This document shows, one piece after another, positions 8,601-17,401 of a stretch of 45,246 bases of DNA. Position numbers and translations under genes: made by a program. The notes beneath the pieces were generated by a model that did not search any database, had not been told where the DNA came from, and worked only from the letters and a program-made list of their open reading frames with translations. The stretch's first letter is position 1. Each line of letters begins with the position of its first letter. Origin of the DNA: Actinomycetes bacterium (lineage in GTDB: Bacteria; Actinomycetota; Thermoleophilia; Solirubrobacterales; Solirubrobacteraceae); the NCBI GenBank assembly GCA_021846845.1, contig JAJZWB010000008.1, forward strand, positions 1 through 45,246, given 5' to 3'.

Positions 8601-10168
8601 GCGCTCGGGTGGCGCTCCACCGCGGTCCCGTCGCCGGGGATCGCCTCGATCTCATCGGCGGTCCGCGCCCCGATGTCGTCGAGCAGGTCCCGCTCCTCGT
8701 GGGCTCCGAGCTCGGCATGCGCGAGCGCCTCGGCCTCGAGCAGCGGCTCCTGCTCGTCGGCGATCCGGTACTCGGCCGCCACGTCGATCGCCCGGCTGAA
8801 GGCGAAGTACAGGATCGCCGCCACCGGGAAGCCGACGAACGGAGAGATGTCGCCGCCGCTCAGGGACTTGGCGACCGGTCCCTCCCAGATCGTCGTGCTC
8901 ATGAACGGGATCATCGCGAGGAACCCGATCGTGTAGGCCGTCAGGCCCCGCCAGGACCATGCTCCGTAGAGGCCGTGCGGCTTGAACAGCTCCCGGATCG
9001 CGTAGCGCTCGTGGCGCACGAAGAAGAAGTCGATCAGGTTGACCGCGGTCCACGGGATCATGAAGTACAGGACGATCAGCAGGAAGTTGTTGAAGTTCGT
9101 CAGGAAGTTGGACGGCAGCTCGAGCGCGAGCACGGTCGCGGCGACGGCGATGAACCCGACGCTCAGCCAGCGGGCCGTGAACGTGGGGCGGATCCGCTTG
9201 ACGGTGTCGACCGTGGTCAGCGTGGAGAGCCCGCCGCTGTACATGTTCATCGCGAGCACCGCGATGAGGCCCGGGATCGAGCACGCCATCACGATGCCCC
9301 CGAAGCCGTGGAAGAGCTTGTCGGCGGTGGCGTGCACGACCGCGACCGGCGCCAGGGCCGGGTTCGGCGCGAGGATGAACGCTCCGAGCAGCATGATCCC
9401 GGCGCCGACCGCGGAGCCGCCGTAGGTCCACCAGAAGACGGTCGAGGTCTTCGTCTCGCGCGGGAGGTAGCGCGAGTACTCGGACACGTAGGGCGCCCAG
9501 GTCAGCTGGTAGGACACGACCGCCCCGAACTGGACCAGGAAGATTCCGAGCTGGAACTTGCCGAGGTCGAACGAGTGGGCCGGCAGGGAGACGTTGGCTA
9601 GCGCGACGATCGTGAAGATCGCGTAGATCGCGATGAACAGCCACGTGGCCCAGCGCAGGCCGACGTGGATGTAGTGGTATCCGACGACGGTCAGCACGAG
9701 CGAGAGGATCACGACCGGCAGGTCGGCCTCGAAGTTGGTGAGCGAGGGGAACAGCTCCTGCACGACCTGTCCGCCGAGGATCGTGTTGAAGACGTTGAAG
9801 CCGATGAACAGCAGCACCGCGACGACGACGGGCAGCAGCGACCCGAAGTAGCCGAACTGGGCACGGGACTGGATCATCTGGGGCAGCCCGAGCTTCGGTC
9901 CCTGCGCCGAGTGGAAGGCCATGAACAGGGTGCCGACCAGGATGCCGAGGACGATCGCGATCGCCGACCAGATGAAGTTCAGGCCGAGCGAGCCTCCGAT
10001 CAGCCCGACCGCCAGCGTCGCCAGCTGGGCGTTGCCCTGAAACCAGACCGGCCCGAGATGCCATGCCTTCCCGTGGCGCTCCCGGAGCGGGACGTAGTCG
10101 ATTGAGCGAACCTCAACCGCGCCTGCGGCAGGGGTCGTCCCGGCCTGCTGCTGCATGTTTGTCGTCAT
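8597..10168 (-). CDS. NCS1 family permease (purine/cytosine/allantoin/hydantoin type)
   Basis: This 523-residue membrane protein is full of hydrophobic helices (about 12). The N-terminal WHLGPVWFQGNAQLATLAVG helix, the YFGSLLPVVVAVLLFIGFNVF region and the TWAPYVSEYSRYLPRET loop are hallmarks of nucleobase:cation symporter-1. NCS1 members import nucleobases, allantoin, hydantoins or thiamine precursors with H+ or Na+. The ATG at 10168 has AAGGAGAGG just upstream, so longer in-frame starts are rejected. It is the first gene of the block running to the left edge, about 45 bases downstream of a promoter whose -10 lies in a TTGTATACAA palindrome. Co-transcription with urocanase and HyuA/B points to a heterocyclic, possibly imidazole or hydantoin, substrate. 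Confidence 0.9.
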   Translation of the reverse strand: MTTNMQQQAGTTPAAGAVEVRSIDYVPLRERHGKAWHLGPVWFQGNAQLATLAVGLIGGSLGLNFIWSAIAIVLGILVGTLFMAFHSAQGPKLGLPQMIQSRAQFGYFGSLLPVVVAVLLFIGFNVFNTILGGQVVQELFPSLTNFEADLPVVILSLVLTVVGYHYIHVGLRWATWLFIAIYAIFTIVALANVSLPAHSFDLGKFQLGIFLVQFGAVVSYQLTWAPYVSEYSRYLPRETKTSTVFWWTYGGSAVGAGIMLLGAFILAPNPALAPVAVVHATADKLFHGFGGIVMACSIPGLIAVLAMNMYSGGLSTLTTVDTVKRIRPTFTARWLSVGFIAVAATVLALELPSNFLTNFNNFLLIVLYFMIPWTAVNLIDFFFVRHERYAIRELFKPHGLYGAWSWRGLTAYTIGFLAMIPFMSTTIWEGPVAKSLSGGDISPFVGFPVAAILYFAFSRAIDVAAEYRIADEQEPLLEAEALAHAELGAHEERDLLDDIGARTADEIEAIPGDGTAVERHPSA

Positions 10169-10212
10169 CGCCTCTCCTTGGTCGAGCGCCGGAAGCGCTT
10201 CCCGATTCTGCG

Positions 10213-10242
10213 TTGTATACAAGACGGAGGGCCGGCTTGCAA
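10213..10242 (-). promoter_or_regulatory. Sigma70-like promoter with GntR-type operator for the permease-urocanase block
   Basis: On the minus strand TTGCAA (10242-10237), a 17-base spacer and TATACA (10219-10214) form a good promoter. The perfect 10-base palindrome TTGTATACAA (10213-10222) covers the -10. The same GTATAC core recurs ahead of three other units. A repressor of the GntR/FadR class bound here would block RNA polymerase. Confidence 0.7.
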
Positions 10243-10266
10243 CACTCGGCACCTGGCGCGGGGCGG

Positions 10267-10526
10267 CGCTCAGCGCACCGGATTGGGGACGCTCAGCGCA
10301 CCGGGTTGGGGGCGCTCAGCACCGGGTTGGGGACGCTCAGCGCACCGGGTTGGGGACGCTCAGCGCACCGGGTTGGGGGCGCTCAGCACCGGGTTGGGGA
10401 CGCTCAGCGCACCGGGTTGGGGACGCTCAGCGCACCGGGTTGGGGACGCTCAGCGCACCGGGTTGGGGACGCTCGGACAGCGCGCCCCGGGGAGCATGCT
10501 CAGCGCGGCGGATGCAGGATGCTCAG
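10267..10526. repeat. Tandem array of about 23-bp units overlapping the formamidase stop codon
   Basis: Nine units with core CGCTCAGCGCACCGGG run from 10267 to 10469. Seven are 23 bp and two (10313, 10380) are 21 bp, lacking a GC. The order 23-21-23 occurs twice, so a block of three units was itself duplicated. Degenerate units continue to 10526, inside the end of the formamidase gene: on the minus strand each unit has CTGAGC, and two of these are the codons CTG AGC of the gene and the CTGAGC holding its stop. The array fills most of the 331-base gap between the formamidase and permease genes (10169-10499), which holds otherwise only the permease promoter and leader. Confidence 0.9.
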
Positions 10527-11429
10527 CGGGAGCGTGAAGCCGACGTTCCACATCCCGCCGTCGACGACCTCCAGGAGCTTCAGGTCGCCGGCCAGGCTGC
10601 AGGTGACGTAGGCGTCCTCACGCGTCAGCCCGTGCTCCGACACCAGCCAGGCGATCGCCTCACGCACGGCCGCGCGCGCGCCCTCCATCAGATCGGGACC
10701 GATTCCCATCGTCCCGTGGTGCCCGGCCGAGTCCACCAGCGGCGTGAGCGGGCCCGCCGTCCGGAACCTGGGGGCTCCGATCGAGCGCTGCTCGACCGAG
10801 AGTCGCAGGCGCGCGTGCATGTCGCACTCCAGAGCGGCGAGGCAGACCTCGCCGTCGCCCTGGGCCCCGTGCGGGTCCCCGCAGGAGAACAGCGCCCCCT
10901 CGCACCACACCGGCAGCCACAGGGTGGAGCCCGCCGTGAGGTGGCGAGTGTCGATGTTCCCCCCGCCCCTGTGCGGGGGAAACGAGCGCAGGGTCCCCGG
11001 CTCGTCCGGGTGGGTGCCCATCGTCCCCAGGAACGGCGCCAGCGGGACCGTCACCTGCGGGCAGACGCGGACGCTCCTGCGATCACGCAGGTCGAACGTG
11101 CGCACGAACGGATCCGGGAAGTCGTCGGGCAGCAGGCCCAGATCCGGCTCGGTGCCGCACCAGCCCCAGTCGCCCGGGGTCAGGGAGATGATCTCCACGC
11201 GCAGCGTGTCGCCGGGACGCGCGCCGGCGACGTGGACCGGGCCGAGCAGCCGGTAGATCGTGTCGAAGTCGAAGCTCGTGTCGGCGTACGAGTCTCCCTC
11301 CCGGATCTGCCCGGCTCCGGCCATCTGCAGATCCAGCTCCACCACGTCGCCCGAGGCGATCCGGAGCGTCGGCTCCGCGTCCCGGTCCCAGCCGTGGTGG
11401 TAGCGCGTGGCGTCGATGCGGTGCTCCAT
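10500..11429 (-). CDS. fmdA: Formamidase/acetamidase family protein
   Basis: The FmdA/AmdA family hydrolyses formamide or short amides to the acid and ammonia in the cytoplasm. The 309-residue protein shows the family blocks GAGQIREGDSYADTSFDFDT, GGGNIDTRHLTAGSTLWLPV, and FSCGDPHGAQGDGEVCLAAL. Length is normal for the short form of the family. The ATG at 11429 has GGGGAGA upstream and follows the FMN dehydrogenase stop by 18 bases. The product could take formamide released by the ureohydrolase at 17402-18367 if that enzyme is a formiminoglutamase, but this link is inference. The final codons merge into a tandem repeat array, so the C terminus (LSILHPPR) may be repeat-derived. Confidence 0.9.
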   Translation of the reverse strand: MEHRIDATRYHHGWDRDAEPTLRIASGDVVELDLQMAGAGQIREGDSYADTSFDFDTIYRLLGPVHVAGARPGDTLRVEIISLTPGDWGWCGTEPDLGLLPDDFPDPFVRTFDLRDRRSVRVCPQVTVPLAPFLGTMGTHPDEPGTLRSFPPHRGGGNIDTRHLTAGSTLWLPVWCEGALFSCGDPHGAQGDGEVCLAALECDMHARLRLSVEQRSIGAPRFRTAGPLTPLVDSAGHHGTMGIGPDLMEGARAAVREAIAWLVSEHGLTREDAYVTCSLAGDLKLLEVVDGGMWNVGFTLPLSILHPPR

Positions 11430-11447
11430 CGGGTCTCCCCTCGTTCG

Positions 11448-12713
11448 CTAGTCGGCTCCCATGATCCAGCTGCGGTCCAGCTCCGACGGCGAGCCGGCGC
11501 CGGCGAGCGCCATCGCCAGCGCCAGCTCGTCCACCAGCAGCCGCATCGCCCTCGCCGCGCCCGCGAAACCGCCGCCGGCGAGCCCGTAGAGCAGCGCCCG
11601 GCCGCAGAGGCAGGCCCTCGCTCCCAGCGCCAGGGCCTTGAGGACGTCGACGCCGCGGCGGATGCCTCCGTCCATGTAGACCTCCAGCTCGGCGCCCACC
11701 GCGTCGACGATCGGCGGCAGCGCGGCGATCGTCGACGGCGCCGAGTCGAGCTGCCGGCCGCCGTGGTTGGACACGACCACGCCGGCTATCCCCAGCCGGG
11801 CCGCCTGCTGGGCGTCGGCCGGGCGCAGCACCCCCTTGAGGACGATCGGGCCGTCCCAGCACTCCTGCAGCCAGGCGATGTCCGACCACGAGAGCGCTGG
11901 GTCGAACTGGCTGCCGATCATCTCCGCCAGCGGGCGCGCGCCGCCGTCGGCGGCGCCGGCGAGCAGCGCCGACTGGGAGAGGATCCGAGGCCGGGCGACG
12001 AAATCGATGCTCCAGCGCGGGTGCCTCAGCCCCTGCGCCAGCGAGCGCGCCGTCACGCGCGGAGGCATCGTGAAGCCGTTTCGCCGGTCGCGCTCGCGAG
12101 CCCCGGCCCGCGCCACGTCGACGGTGACCATCAGCGCTCCGTACCCGGCGTCGCGAGCGCGGTCCACCAGCGAGCGCACCAGCCCCCGGTCCGGCCCCAC
12201 GTAGATCTGGAACCAGAGCGGTCCGGGGCTGCGCCTCGCGAGCTCGTCGATCCCGCAGGAGCCCGCGGAAGAGAGAACGTAGAGCGAGCCGGCGGCATGA
12301 ACCGCCCGCGCCACCGCGACCTCCCCGAGATGGTGGACCAGGCCCGTGAGGCCGGTGGGCGCCCCGATCAGCGGGACCGCGATCCGCTGGCCGAGGACCT
12401 CGGTCGACAGGTCGACGTCGGCGCCGGCCAGCACGCGCGGCACGATCGACAGCGCGCGCAGGTCGCTCTGGTTGCGCGCGGCGGTCAGCTCGTCGCCGGC
12501 GGCCCCGTCGACGTAGTCGAACACGGCCCGCGGTAGTCGCCGCGCGGCGAGCTCTCGCAGCTCGGCGACGTTGCCGGCCCGCTGCGCCCGTGACCCATGC
12601 GACAGACGGCGTCTCACGGTCGCCGGCGCCTGCGCGAGGTCGCGGCGGGCCTGCCGGACCAGCATCGGCACGAACCCCTCGCGGCGGCCCGCGCCTGCGC
12701 CGGCCTCGCTCAC
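11448..12713 (-). CDS. FMN-dependent alpha-hydroxy acid dehydrogenase/oxidase
   Basis: A TIM-barrel flavoenzyme of the lactate/glycolate/mandelate oxidoreductase family, 421 aa. FMN contacts are seen in PLIGAPTGLTGLVH, the SSAGSCG block and the C-terminal YMDGGIRRGVDVLKALALGA. The catalytic histidine and arginine are in VVSNHGGRQLDSAPSTI. Family members oxidise L-2-hydroxy acids to 2-oxo acids. There is no signal or membrane segment apart from the loop region typical of membrane-associated lactate or mandelate dehydrogenases (residues about 185-235). The start is GTG at 12713, overlapping the M28 peptidase stop as GTGA. A benzoylformate-decarboxylase-like enzyme in the neighbouring block suggests a mandelate-type pair, not proven. 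Confidence 0.9.
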   Translation of the reverse strand: MSEAGAGAGRREGFVPMLVRQARRDLAQAPATVRRRLSHGSRAQRAGNVAELRELAARRLPRAVFDYVDGAAGDELTAARNQSDLRALSIVPRVLAGADVDLSTEVLGQRIAVPLIGAPTGLTGLVHHLGEVAVARAVHAAGSLYVLSSAGSCGIDELARRSPGPLWFQIYVGPDRGLVRSLVDRARDAGYGALMVTVDVARAGARERDRRNGFTMPPRVTARSLAQGLRHPRWSIDFVARPRILSQSALLAGAADGGARPLAEMIGSQFDPALSWSDIAWLQECWDGPIVLKGVLRPADAQQAARLGIAGVVVSNHGGRQLDSAPSTIAALPPIVDAVGAELEVYMDGGIRRGVDVLKALALGARACLCGRALLYGLAGGGFAGAARAMRLLVDELALAMALAGAGSPSELDRSWIMGAD

Positions 12714-13963
12714 CGACCCGTGGCGAGAGGATTCGCGCGCACCCGCCCGTCACGGGCCAGGCGGTCGATCAGGGCCGCCGACACGCTCGCGGTCTGGGCC
12801 ACCGCGTTCTCGTCGACCAGCTCGCGGACATCGCCGCGGGAGTGGTAGTACGGGTAGTCCGGGCGCCAGATCAGGCAGGACGGCACCCCGGCGTCGCCGA
12901 ACGGCGCGTGATCGCCGAACGTGCTGCGCACGCTCATCACGCGGTTCGGAACCCAGCCCATCGCGCGAGCGGTGCGGTCCGCCAGCCCGGCCAGCGCCGC
13001 GTCGGCGGACCAGATCTCACGCTGCGCTGGATACGCGCTGGCGACGCCGTCCAGGTTGATCATCGCGACCGCGTCCCGCAGCTGCGCTCTATGGGCGTGC
13101 ACGTAGGCGGTGGCGCCCCAGCAGCCGATCTCCTCCGCGGCCGACGCGATGAACACGATCCGGCGCGGGGCGCTTCGCTCGGAGAAGGTCCGCGCGCACT
13201 CGAGCAGGCTGGCGACGCCGGTGCCGTTGTCGTACACGCACGGCCCCTCGGCCTGGCTGTCGTAGTGCGCGCACACGACCACGTGGCCGTCTCCGTCTCC
13301 GGGCAGCTCGGCGACGACGTTGTGCGCCGTCGCCTCGGCGTAGCGGGCGTCATGGCCGAGGCGCACCTCGACCGGTCCCCCGGCGGTGAGCGTCGAGATC
13401 AGCGCGCGGCCGGCGCCGTGGCCGATCGTCACGCCCGTGTAGGGCAGCGGCCGGCCCTCCCACGGCGGCTCCAGCGGCGGTGGATACAGCGCCCCGGCGA
13501 AGTTGCCGACGATCCCGTCCGGGGTCTCGCACACGTGGACGAACCCGGCGATGCCGCGCTCGATCAGCAGACCGCACAGGTCGAACGGGAACATGCTGTG
13601 GGCCACCACGACCTTGCCGCGCACGTCGACGCCGCGGGCGTCCAGGCGGGCCCAGTCCGACGCGGTCGCCTCCCCCAGGTAGACGGCCTCGCCGCTCACC
13701 TCGGCGGACGCCGTGTACTGGAGCGCGTTGCACTCAAGCTCGGCGCCATCGACGGTGCAGGTGGCGTGCGCGCCGGAGGCGCTCAGGTACTGAAACGCCT
13801 CCAGGCGCACATCCTCCAGGCCCAGCCCGGCCAGGCGCTCCCGCAGGAAGTCCCGAGCCCGCGCCTCGCCCTCGCTTCCGGCATAGCGGTTGCCGATCTC
13901 GGCCAGGTCGTCAAGCGTCCGGCCGATCCGAAGCGGGTCGAGGCGCGGCTCGGGGGCGAGCAC
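12710..13963 (-). CDS. M28 family zinc aminopeptidase-like protein
   Basis: This 417-residue protein has the two-zinc M28 ligand set: His and Asp in VCAHYDSQAEGPCVYDNGTG, the Glu pair in SAAEEIGCWG, Asp in MINLDGVAS, and a late His in YYHSRGDVREL. A PA-like insert (about 110-200) precedes the catalytic part, as in other M28 enzymes. No signal peptide is visible, so it is probably cytoplasmic. The GTG at 13963 shares one base with the TAG of the binding-protein gene (TAGTG) and has AAGG just before; longer in-frame starts would overlap that gene. Family members cleave N-terminal residues or related amides (for example glutaminyl cyclase, carbamoyl or peptide substrates). Within this operon an N-acyl or ureido amide is possible. 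Confidence 0.85.
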   Translation of the reverse strand: MLAPEPRLDPLRIGRTLDDLAEIGNRYAGSEGEARARDFLRERLAGLGLEDVRLEAFQYLSASGAHATCTVDGAELECNALQYTASAEVSGEAVYLGEATASDWARLDARGVDVRGKVVVAHSMFPFDLCGLLIERGIAGFVHVCETPDGIVGNFAGALYPPPLEPPWEGRPLPYTGVTIGHGAGRALISTLTAGGPVEVRLGHDARYAEATAHNVVAELPGDGDGHVVVCAHYDSQAEGPCVYDNGTGVASLLECARTFSERSAPRRIVFIASAAEEIGCWGATAYVHAHRAQLRDAVAMINLDGVASAYPAQREIWSADAALAGLADRTARAMGWVPNRVMSVRSTFGDHAPFGDAGVPSCLIWRPDYPYYHSRGDVRELVDENAVAQTASVSAALIDRLARDGRVRANPLATGR

Positions 13964-14862
13964 TACGCCTTCTTGATCAGCGCCGAGGTGGGCAGTCCCC
14001 ACTTCGCCGCGGTCGCCTTGTACTGCGGCGTCCCGAGGTACCACTGCACGCCTGCGCGCAGCTGGGACTCGACCGCGCTGCCCTTCTTGACGACGATCCC
14101 CAGCAGCGTCGTGGCGGAGGGGTCGCTGAAGACGACCTTGACGGCGCCGTTCTGCTTGGCCGCGATCAGGTGCTCGGTGATCGTGTCCTCGAACATCGCG
14201 TACAGGTTTCCGTTCTCCAGCGCCGGCACCTCCTGCGCGACGGCGGGGAAGGAATGGATGTCGATCGCCGGCTTGCCCGCCTTCGTGCAGGCGCTGCTCG
14301 CCTGCTGGGCGAACGTCAGCTCCGAGGAGGCGCCGGTGAGGATCCCCATCGACTTGCCGCAGATGTCCATGAAGGAGTGAACCTTCGACGCGTTTGAGCT
14401 CTTGACCATCACCGACAGGCCGGTCTTCAGGTAATCGACGAAGTCGACGACCTTCTCGCGCGTGGGTGTGTCGTAGACGTCTGAGACGACCATGTCGACC
14501 CGTCCGCTCTGGACGGCCGGGATCAGGCCGTTGAAGTCACTGGTGATCCACTTGTACTTCCACCCCAGGTGCGCCATGACCGCCTTGATCATGTCGGGCT
14601 CGAAGCCGACGATCACGTTCGGGTTGCTGGCCGACCGGGAGCTGAACGGCGGGAAGTCCGCCGACGTGGCCACGACGTAGGTCTTGCCGCTTGACGCGCC
14701 GCTGCTGGAGCTCGTCGCCGCCGCGGCGGCGCTGCTGGAGCCCGAGCTTGATGCCGACGCGCTTGATGAGGTGCTGGAGCTGCTGGAGCCGCAGGCGGCG
14801 ATCAGCAGGACCGACGCGGCGGCCAGACCGCCGAGCCGTAGCCTTGAGATCAGACTGCTCAT
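13963..14862 (-). CDS. Amino-acid-type ABC transporter substrate-binding lipoprotein
   Basis: Family 3 solute-binding protein of 299 aa. It has a lipoprotein signal peptide with lipobox IAAC (Cys24), then a Ser/Ala low-complexity linker (about 25-59) tethering the domain outside the membrane. The mature domain shows YVVATSADFPPFSS, VGFEPDMIKAVMAHLGWKY, GRVDMVVSDVYDTPTREKVV and the C-terminal TTLLGIVVKKGS, all typical for polar amino acid receptors. An AG-rich stretch (AAGGGGAGGG) lies about 11 bases before the ATG at 14862. With the fused permease/ATPase two genes upstream it makes a complete importer. The binding pocket cannot be assigned a ligand from sequence alone. Confidence 0.92.
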   Translation of the reverse strand: MSSLISRLRLGGLAAASVLLIAACGSSSSSTSSSASASSSGSSSAAAAATSSSSGASSGKTYVVATSADFPPFSSRSASNPNVIVGFEPDMIKAVMAHLGWKYKWITSDFNGLIPAVQSGRVDMVVSDVYDTPTREKVVDFVDYLKTGLSVMVKSSNASKVHSFMDICGKSMGILTGASSELTFAQQASSACTKAGKPAIDIHSFPAVAQEVPALENGNLYAMFEDTITEHLIAAKQNGAVKVVFSDPSATTLLGIVVKKGSAVESQLRAGVQWYLGTPQYKATAAKWGLPTSALIKKA

Positions 14863-14889
14863 GGATGGATGACCCTCCCCTTCGTTTGA

Positions 14890-15498
14890 TTACGCCGCTG
14901 TGATCGAGATGCCCAGCGGCTTCAGTTCACCCGCGTTGCACGGGTTGAGATCCTGGGGGCAGTTGGAGATCGCCACCAGGATGTCGGCCTCCGCACGCAG
15001 CGTTATGTAATCCCCGGCGCGTGATGCGGGCTCGACGATCGACCAGCCTCCGTCCGGGCCGACCGGACAGTTCATGAAGACGTTGAACGACATCGGGACG
15101 TCGGCGCGCGTCAGACCCCAGGGCGCGATCGTCTCCACGAAGTTCTCCACGCACCCGCGGTGGCCGTCCACGCCGTATCGCACCTTGTCGATCTCGGCGT
15201 TGCAGGAGCCGGCCAGCATGTCATGGCGACCGCAGGTGTCCTCGACGATCTTCATCAGCGGGCGGCTCAGCTCCGAGTAGAGCGTGTGGCCGACGGTGAA
15301 GTAGACGGTGCCGTTGAGCCGGATCGTCGTCGAGGGCCACAGACGATCGGTCAGCTCGGGGAGCACGAACGCGATCACGTCGGCCACCTGCTTTCCCTGC
15401 AGATCGGTGATCCGCAGGGACTGTCCGCGCTGCAGCGGACGCGCCACGCACGTGGCCGGCTCCAGCACGAAGTCCTCGGAGAGGGCGTTGGTCGTCAC
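14890..15498 (-). CDS. DUF1989 / urea carboxylase-associated family protein (copy 1)
   Basis: This 202-residue protein is of the DUF1989 family, long annotated as urea carboxylase-associated. Two such proteins (CgdA and CgdB) have been shown in guanidine utilisation to form carboxyguanidine deiminase. Diagnostic blocks are [32 protein letters not shown] and the C-terminal [20 protein letters not shown], and several cysteines are kept ([10 protein letters not shown]). The GTG at 15498 overlaps the stop of the ABC gene as GTGA, so longer versions are rejected. It lies between the ABC permease/ATPase and the binding protein, so its substrate is probably what that transporter imports or a product of it. 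No guanidine carboxylase gene is in the window. Confidence 0.87.
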   Translation of the reverse strand: MTTNALSEDFVLEPATCVARPLQRGQSLRITDLQGKQVADVIAFVLPELTDRLWPSTTIRLNGTVYFTVGHTLYSELSRPLMKIVEDTCGRHDMLAGSCNAEIDKVRYGVDGHRGCVENFVETIAPWGLTRADVPMSFNVFMNCPVGPDGGWSIVEPASRAGDYITLRAEADILVAISNCPQDLNPCNAGELKPLGISITAA

Positions 15499-17234
15499 AG
15501 CGGGCTCCTCTCCGGGGACGCCGTCACATCGGCCGCGGCCGTCCCGGAGGATCCGGCGATCCGGGCGTCGATCATCCGCAGGAACGCCTTCGTACGCTCC
15601 TCCCTGGGGTTGCGGAAGAGGCTGTCCGGCGTGCCCTGCTCGACGATCGAGCCGTCGGCCATGAAGACGACCTTGTCGGCCCATTCGCGGGCGAACACGA
15701 TCTCGTGGCTGACGACGACCATCGTCATGCCGGCCTCCGCCAGCCGGCGCATGAGCTGCAGCACCTCGCCGACGAGCTCCGGGTCGAGCGCCGAGGTCGG
15801 CTCGTCGAACAGCATCAGGCGCGGGTGGGTGGCCACGGCGCGGATGATCGCGATCCGCTGCTGCTGTCCGCCGGAGAGCTGGTGGGGGTAGTGGTTCTCG
15901 TGCTCGGCCAGCCCGGCCCACGCCAGCAGCGCGCGCGCCTCCTGCCTCACCTCCGCCTGGTTGCGGCCGTAGACGCGGACAGGGGCCTCGATGATGTTCT
16001 CCAGCACCGTCAGGTGGTCGAACAGGTTGAAGTGCTGGAAGACCATGCCGATCCTGGCCTTGGCCCGCGCGGCAGCCGGGTCGCGGACTGGGGTCAGCCC
16101 CCTGGACGTCGAGCGGTACCCGACGTGCTCGCCGCCGACGAGGATCTCGCCGCCGTCCAGCGTCTCCAGATGGTTGATCGTGCGCAGCAGCGTCGTCTTG
16201 CCGGAGCCGCTCGGACCGATCAGGAACACGACGTTGCCGGGCTCCACGTCAAGCGAGACGCCGTTGAGCACGGTCTTGCCGTGGAAGGCCTTGCGCACGT
16301 CGCGGATCTGCACGTACGGCTCGCCGGGGTGGGCGTATGCCTCCTTGGACGCGTCGAGCGCCGCCGTCAGGTCGGCCGAGACGGCCGGTGCACCGGCCGC
16401 CGGGCCCGGCGTGTCGCGGCCGCCGGCATGGCCATCTCCGCGTCCGCGCCCGAGCATGCCGCGGCGCGGCCGCGCGTCGCCGCCGGCCGCCGCGGACAGG
16501 TCGGCGCCGTCGCCGACCTCCACGGCCGTCGCCAGCATGCCCGCCTCACGCGCCCGCATCGCCGCGCGCGCGGAGATCCGCGCCCGCCGCTCGATGTTGA
16601 GGTGCGCCTCCAGCCAGCCCTGGAAGACGACGATCACGGAGGTCGCGACCAGGTACATGACGCCGGCCGCGAGGAACACCGACACGTACTGGAAGTTGAT
16701 CGAGACGACCTGCTCGCTGCGGAGCGTGAGCTCGCCGACGGTGATCACCGAGGCCAGCGAGGTGTTCTTGACGATGATGATGGCCTCGTTGGACATCGCC
16801 GGCGCGATCGTGCGCAGCGCCTGCGGCAGGACCACGCGCTGCAGGATCTGCCAGCGCTTGAGTCCGAGCGCCGCAGCGGCGTCACGCTGCGTCTTCTTCA
16901 CCGAGATGAGCCCGCCGCGGATGATCTCCGCCATGAACGCGATCTCGTTGAGCGCCATCCCGATGATGGCGGTCATGAGCGCGCTCGTGGCGATCCCCAC
17001 GAGCGGCAGGACGTTGTACCAGAACAGGAGCTGCAGCAGGATCGGGGTCCCCCGCATGACCCAGACGAAGGGCACTGGGAGCCAGCGCGCGACCCGGCTG
17101 CCGGACATCCGCATCAGCGCGACGATCAGCGCGAACGGGAGCGCCCCGAGGAAGGCGGCGACCGAGATCTCGATCGCGATCAGGAGCCCCTTCCACAGGA
17201 AGCCCAGCGTCAGGTAGTGCAGAAACTGATTCAT
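15495..17234 (-). CDS. Amino-acid-type ABC transporter: permease and ATPase fused in one protein
   Basis: Residues about 1-220 are a HisM-type permease with the EAA-like loop around [20 protein letters not shown]. Residues about 225-305 are a Gly/Ala/Arg-rich linker. Residues about 310-560 are a GlnQ-type ATPase with Walker [11 protein letters not shown], signature LSGGQQQR, Walker [13 protein letters not shown] and the switch histidine in VVSHE. Half-transporter fusions of this kind are less common than separate genes, and the protein would act as a homodimer. It heads the block reading to the formamidase. A promoter (17307-17334) with a GTATAC core lies about 75 bases before the ATG. Together with the lipoprotein at 13963 it forms a full importer. 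Confidence 0.92.
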   Translation of the reverse strand: MNQFLHYLTLGFLWKGLLIAIEISVAAFLGALPFALIVALMRMSGSRVARWLPVPFVWVMRGTPILLQLLFWYNVLPLVGIATSALMTAIIGMALNEIAFMAEIIRGGLISVKKTQRDAAAALGLKRWQILQRVVLPQALRTIAPAMSNEAIIIVKNTSLASVITVGELTLRSEQVVSINFQYVSVFLAAGVMYLVATSVIVVFQGWLEAHLNIERRARISARAAMRAREAGMLATAVEVGDGADLSAAAGGDARPRRGMLGRGRGDGHAGGRDTPGPAAGAPAVSADLTAALDASKEAYAHPGEPYVQIRDVRKAFHGKTVLNGVSLDVEPGNVVFLIGPSGSGKTTLLRTINHLETLDGGEILVGGEHVGYRSTSRGLTPVRDPAAARAKARIGMVFQHFNLFDHLTVLENIIEAPVRVYGRNQAEVRQEARALLAWAGLAEHENHYPHQLSGGQQQRIAIIRAVATHPRLMLFDEPTSALDPELVGEVLQLMRRLAEAGMTMVVVSHEIVFAREWADKVVFMADGSIVEQGTPDSLFRNPREERTKAFLRMIDARIAGSSGTAAADVTASPERSPL

Positions 17235-17305
17235 CTACGCGCCGGAGCCGCGTGCGGTTTGGGCTCGGGTCGGCAGACGCCTCCCCAGAGCTCGTCAGAA
17301 GTGCA

Positions 17306-17334
17306 GGGTATACAACGTGGAATCGACATGTCAA
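17306..17334 (-). promoter_or_regulatory. Promoter with GTATAC operator for the ABC transporter block
   Basis: On the minus strand TTGACA (17334-17329), a 16-base spacer and TATACC (17312-17307) form a near-consensus promoter. The -10 is inside TTGTATACCC, a near match to the palindrome at 10213-10222. It lies in the 167-base gap between the agmatinase-family gene and the ABC gene. Confidence 0.7.
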
Positions 17335-17401
17335 CCTCCTACTTCGTTGCGCTCGGTGACCTGTGTCCGCGGATGCGGGCCCGGCCGGGCGTGCGTGCGG
17401 C

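Noticed and set aside
10267-10469. CRISPR array suggested by regular direct repeats
   Set aside because: Units are head-to-tail with no unique spacers, unit length is 21-23 bp, and there are no cas genes. The same reasoning excludes 37980-38284.
10155-12536. Very long open frame on the plus strand (nearly 800 codons) across the formamidase and FMN dehydrogenase region
   Set aside because: It is antisense to two strongly recognised genes, reads through a tandem repeat and has a composition typical of GC-rich shadow frames. Many similar long antisense frames occur throughout the window and were left out.
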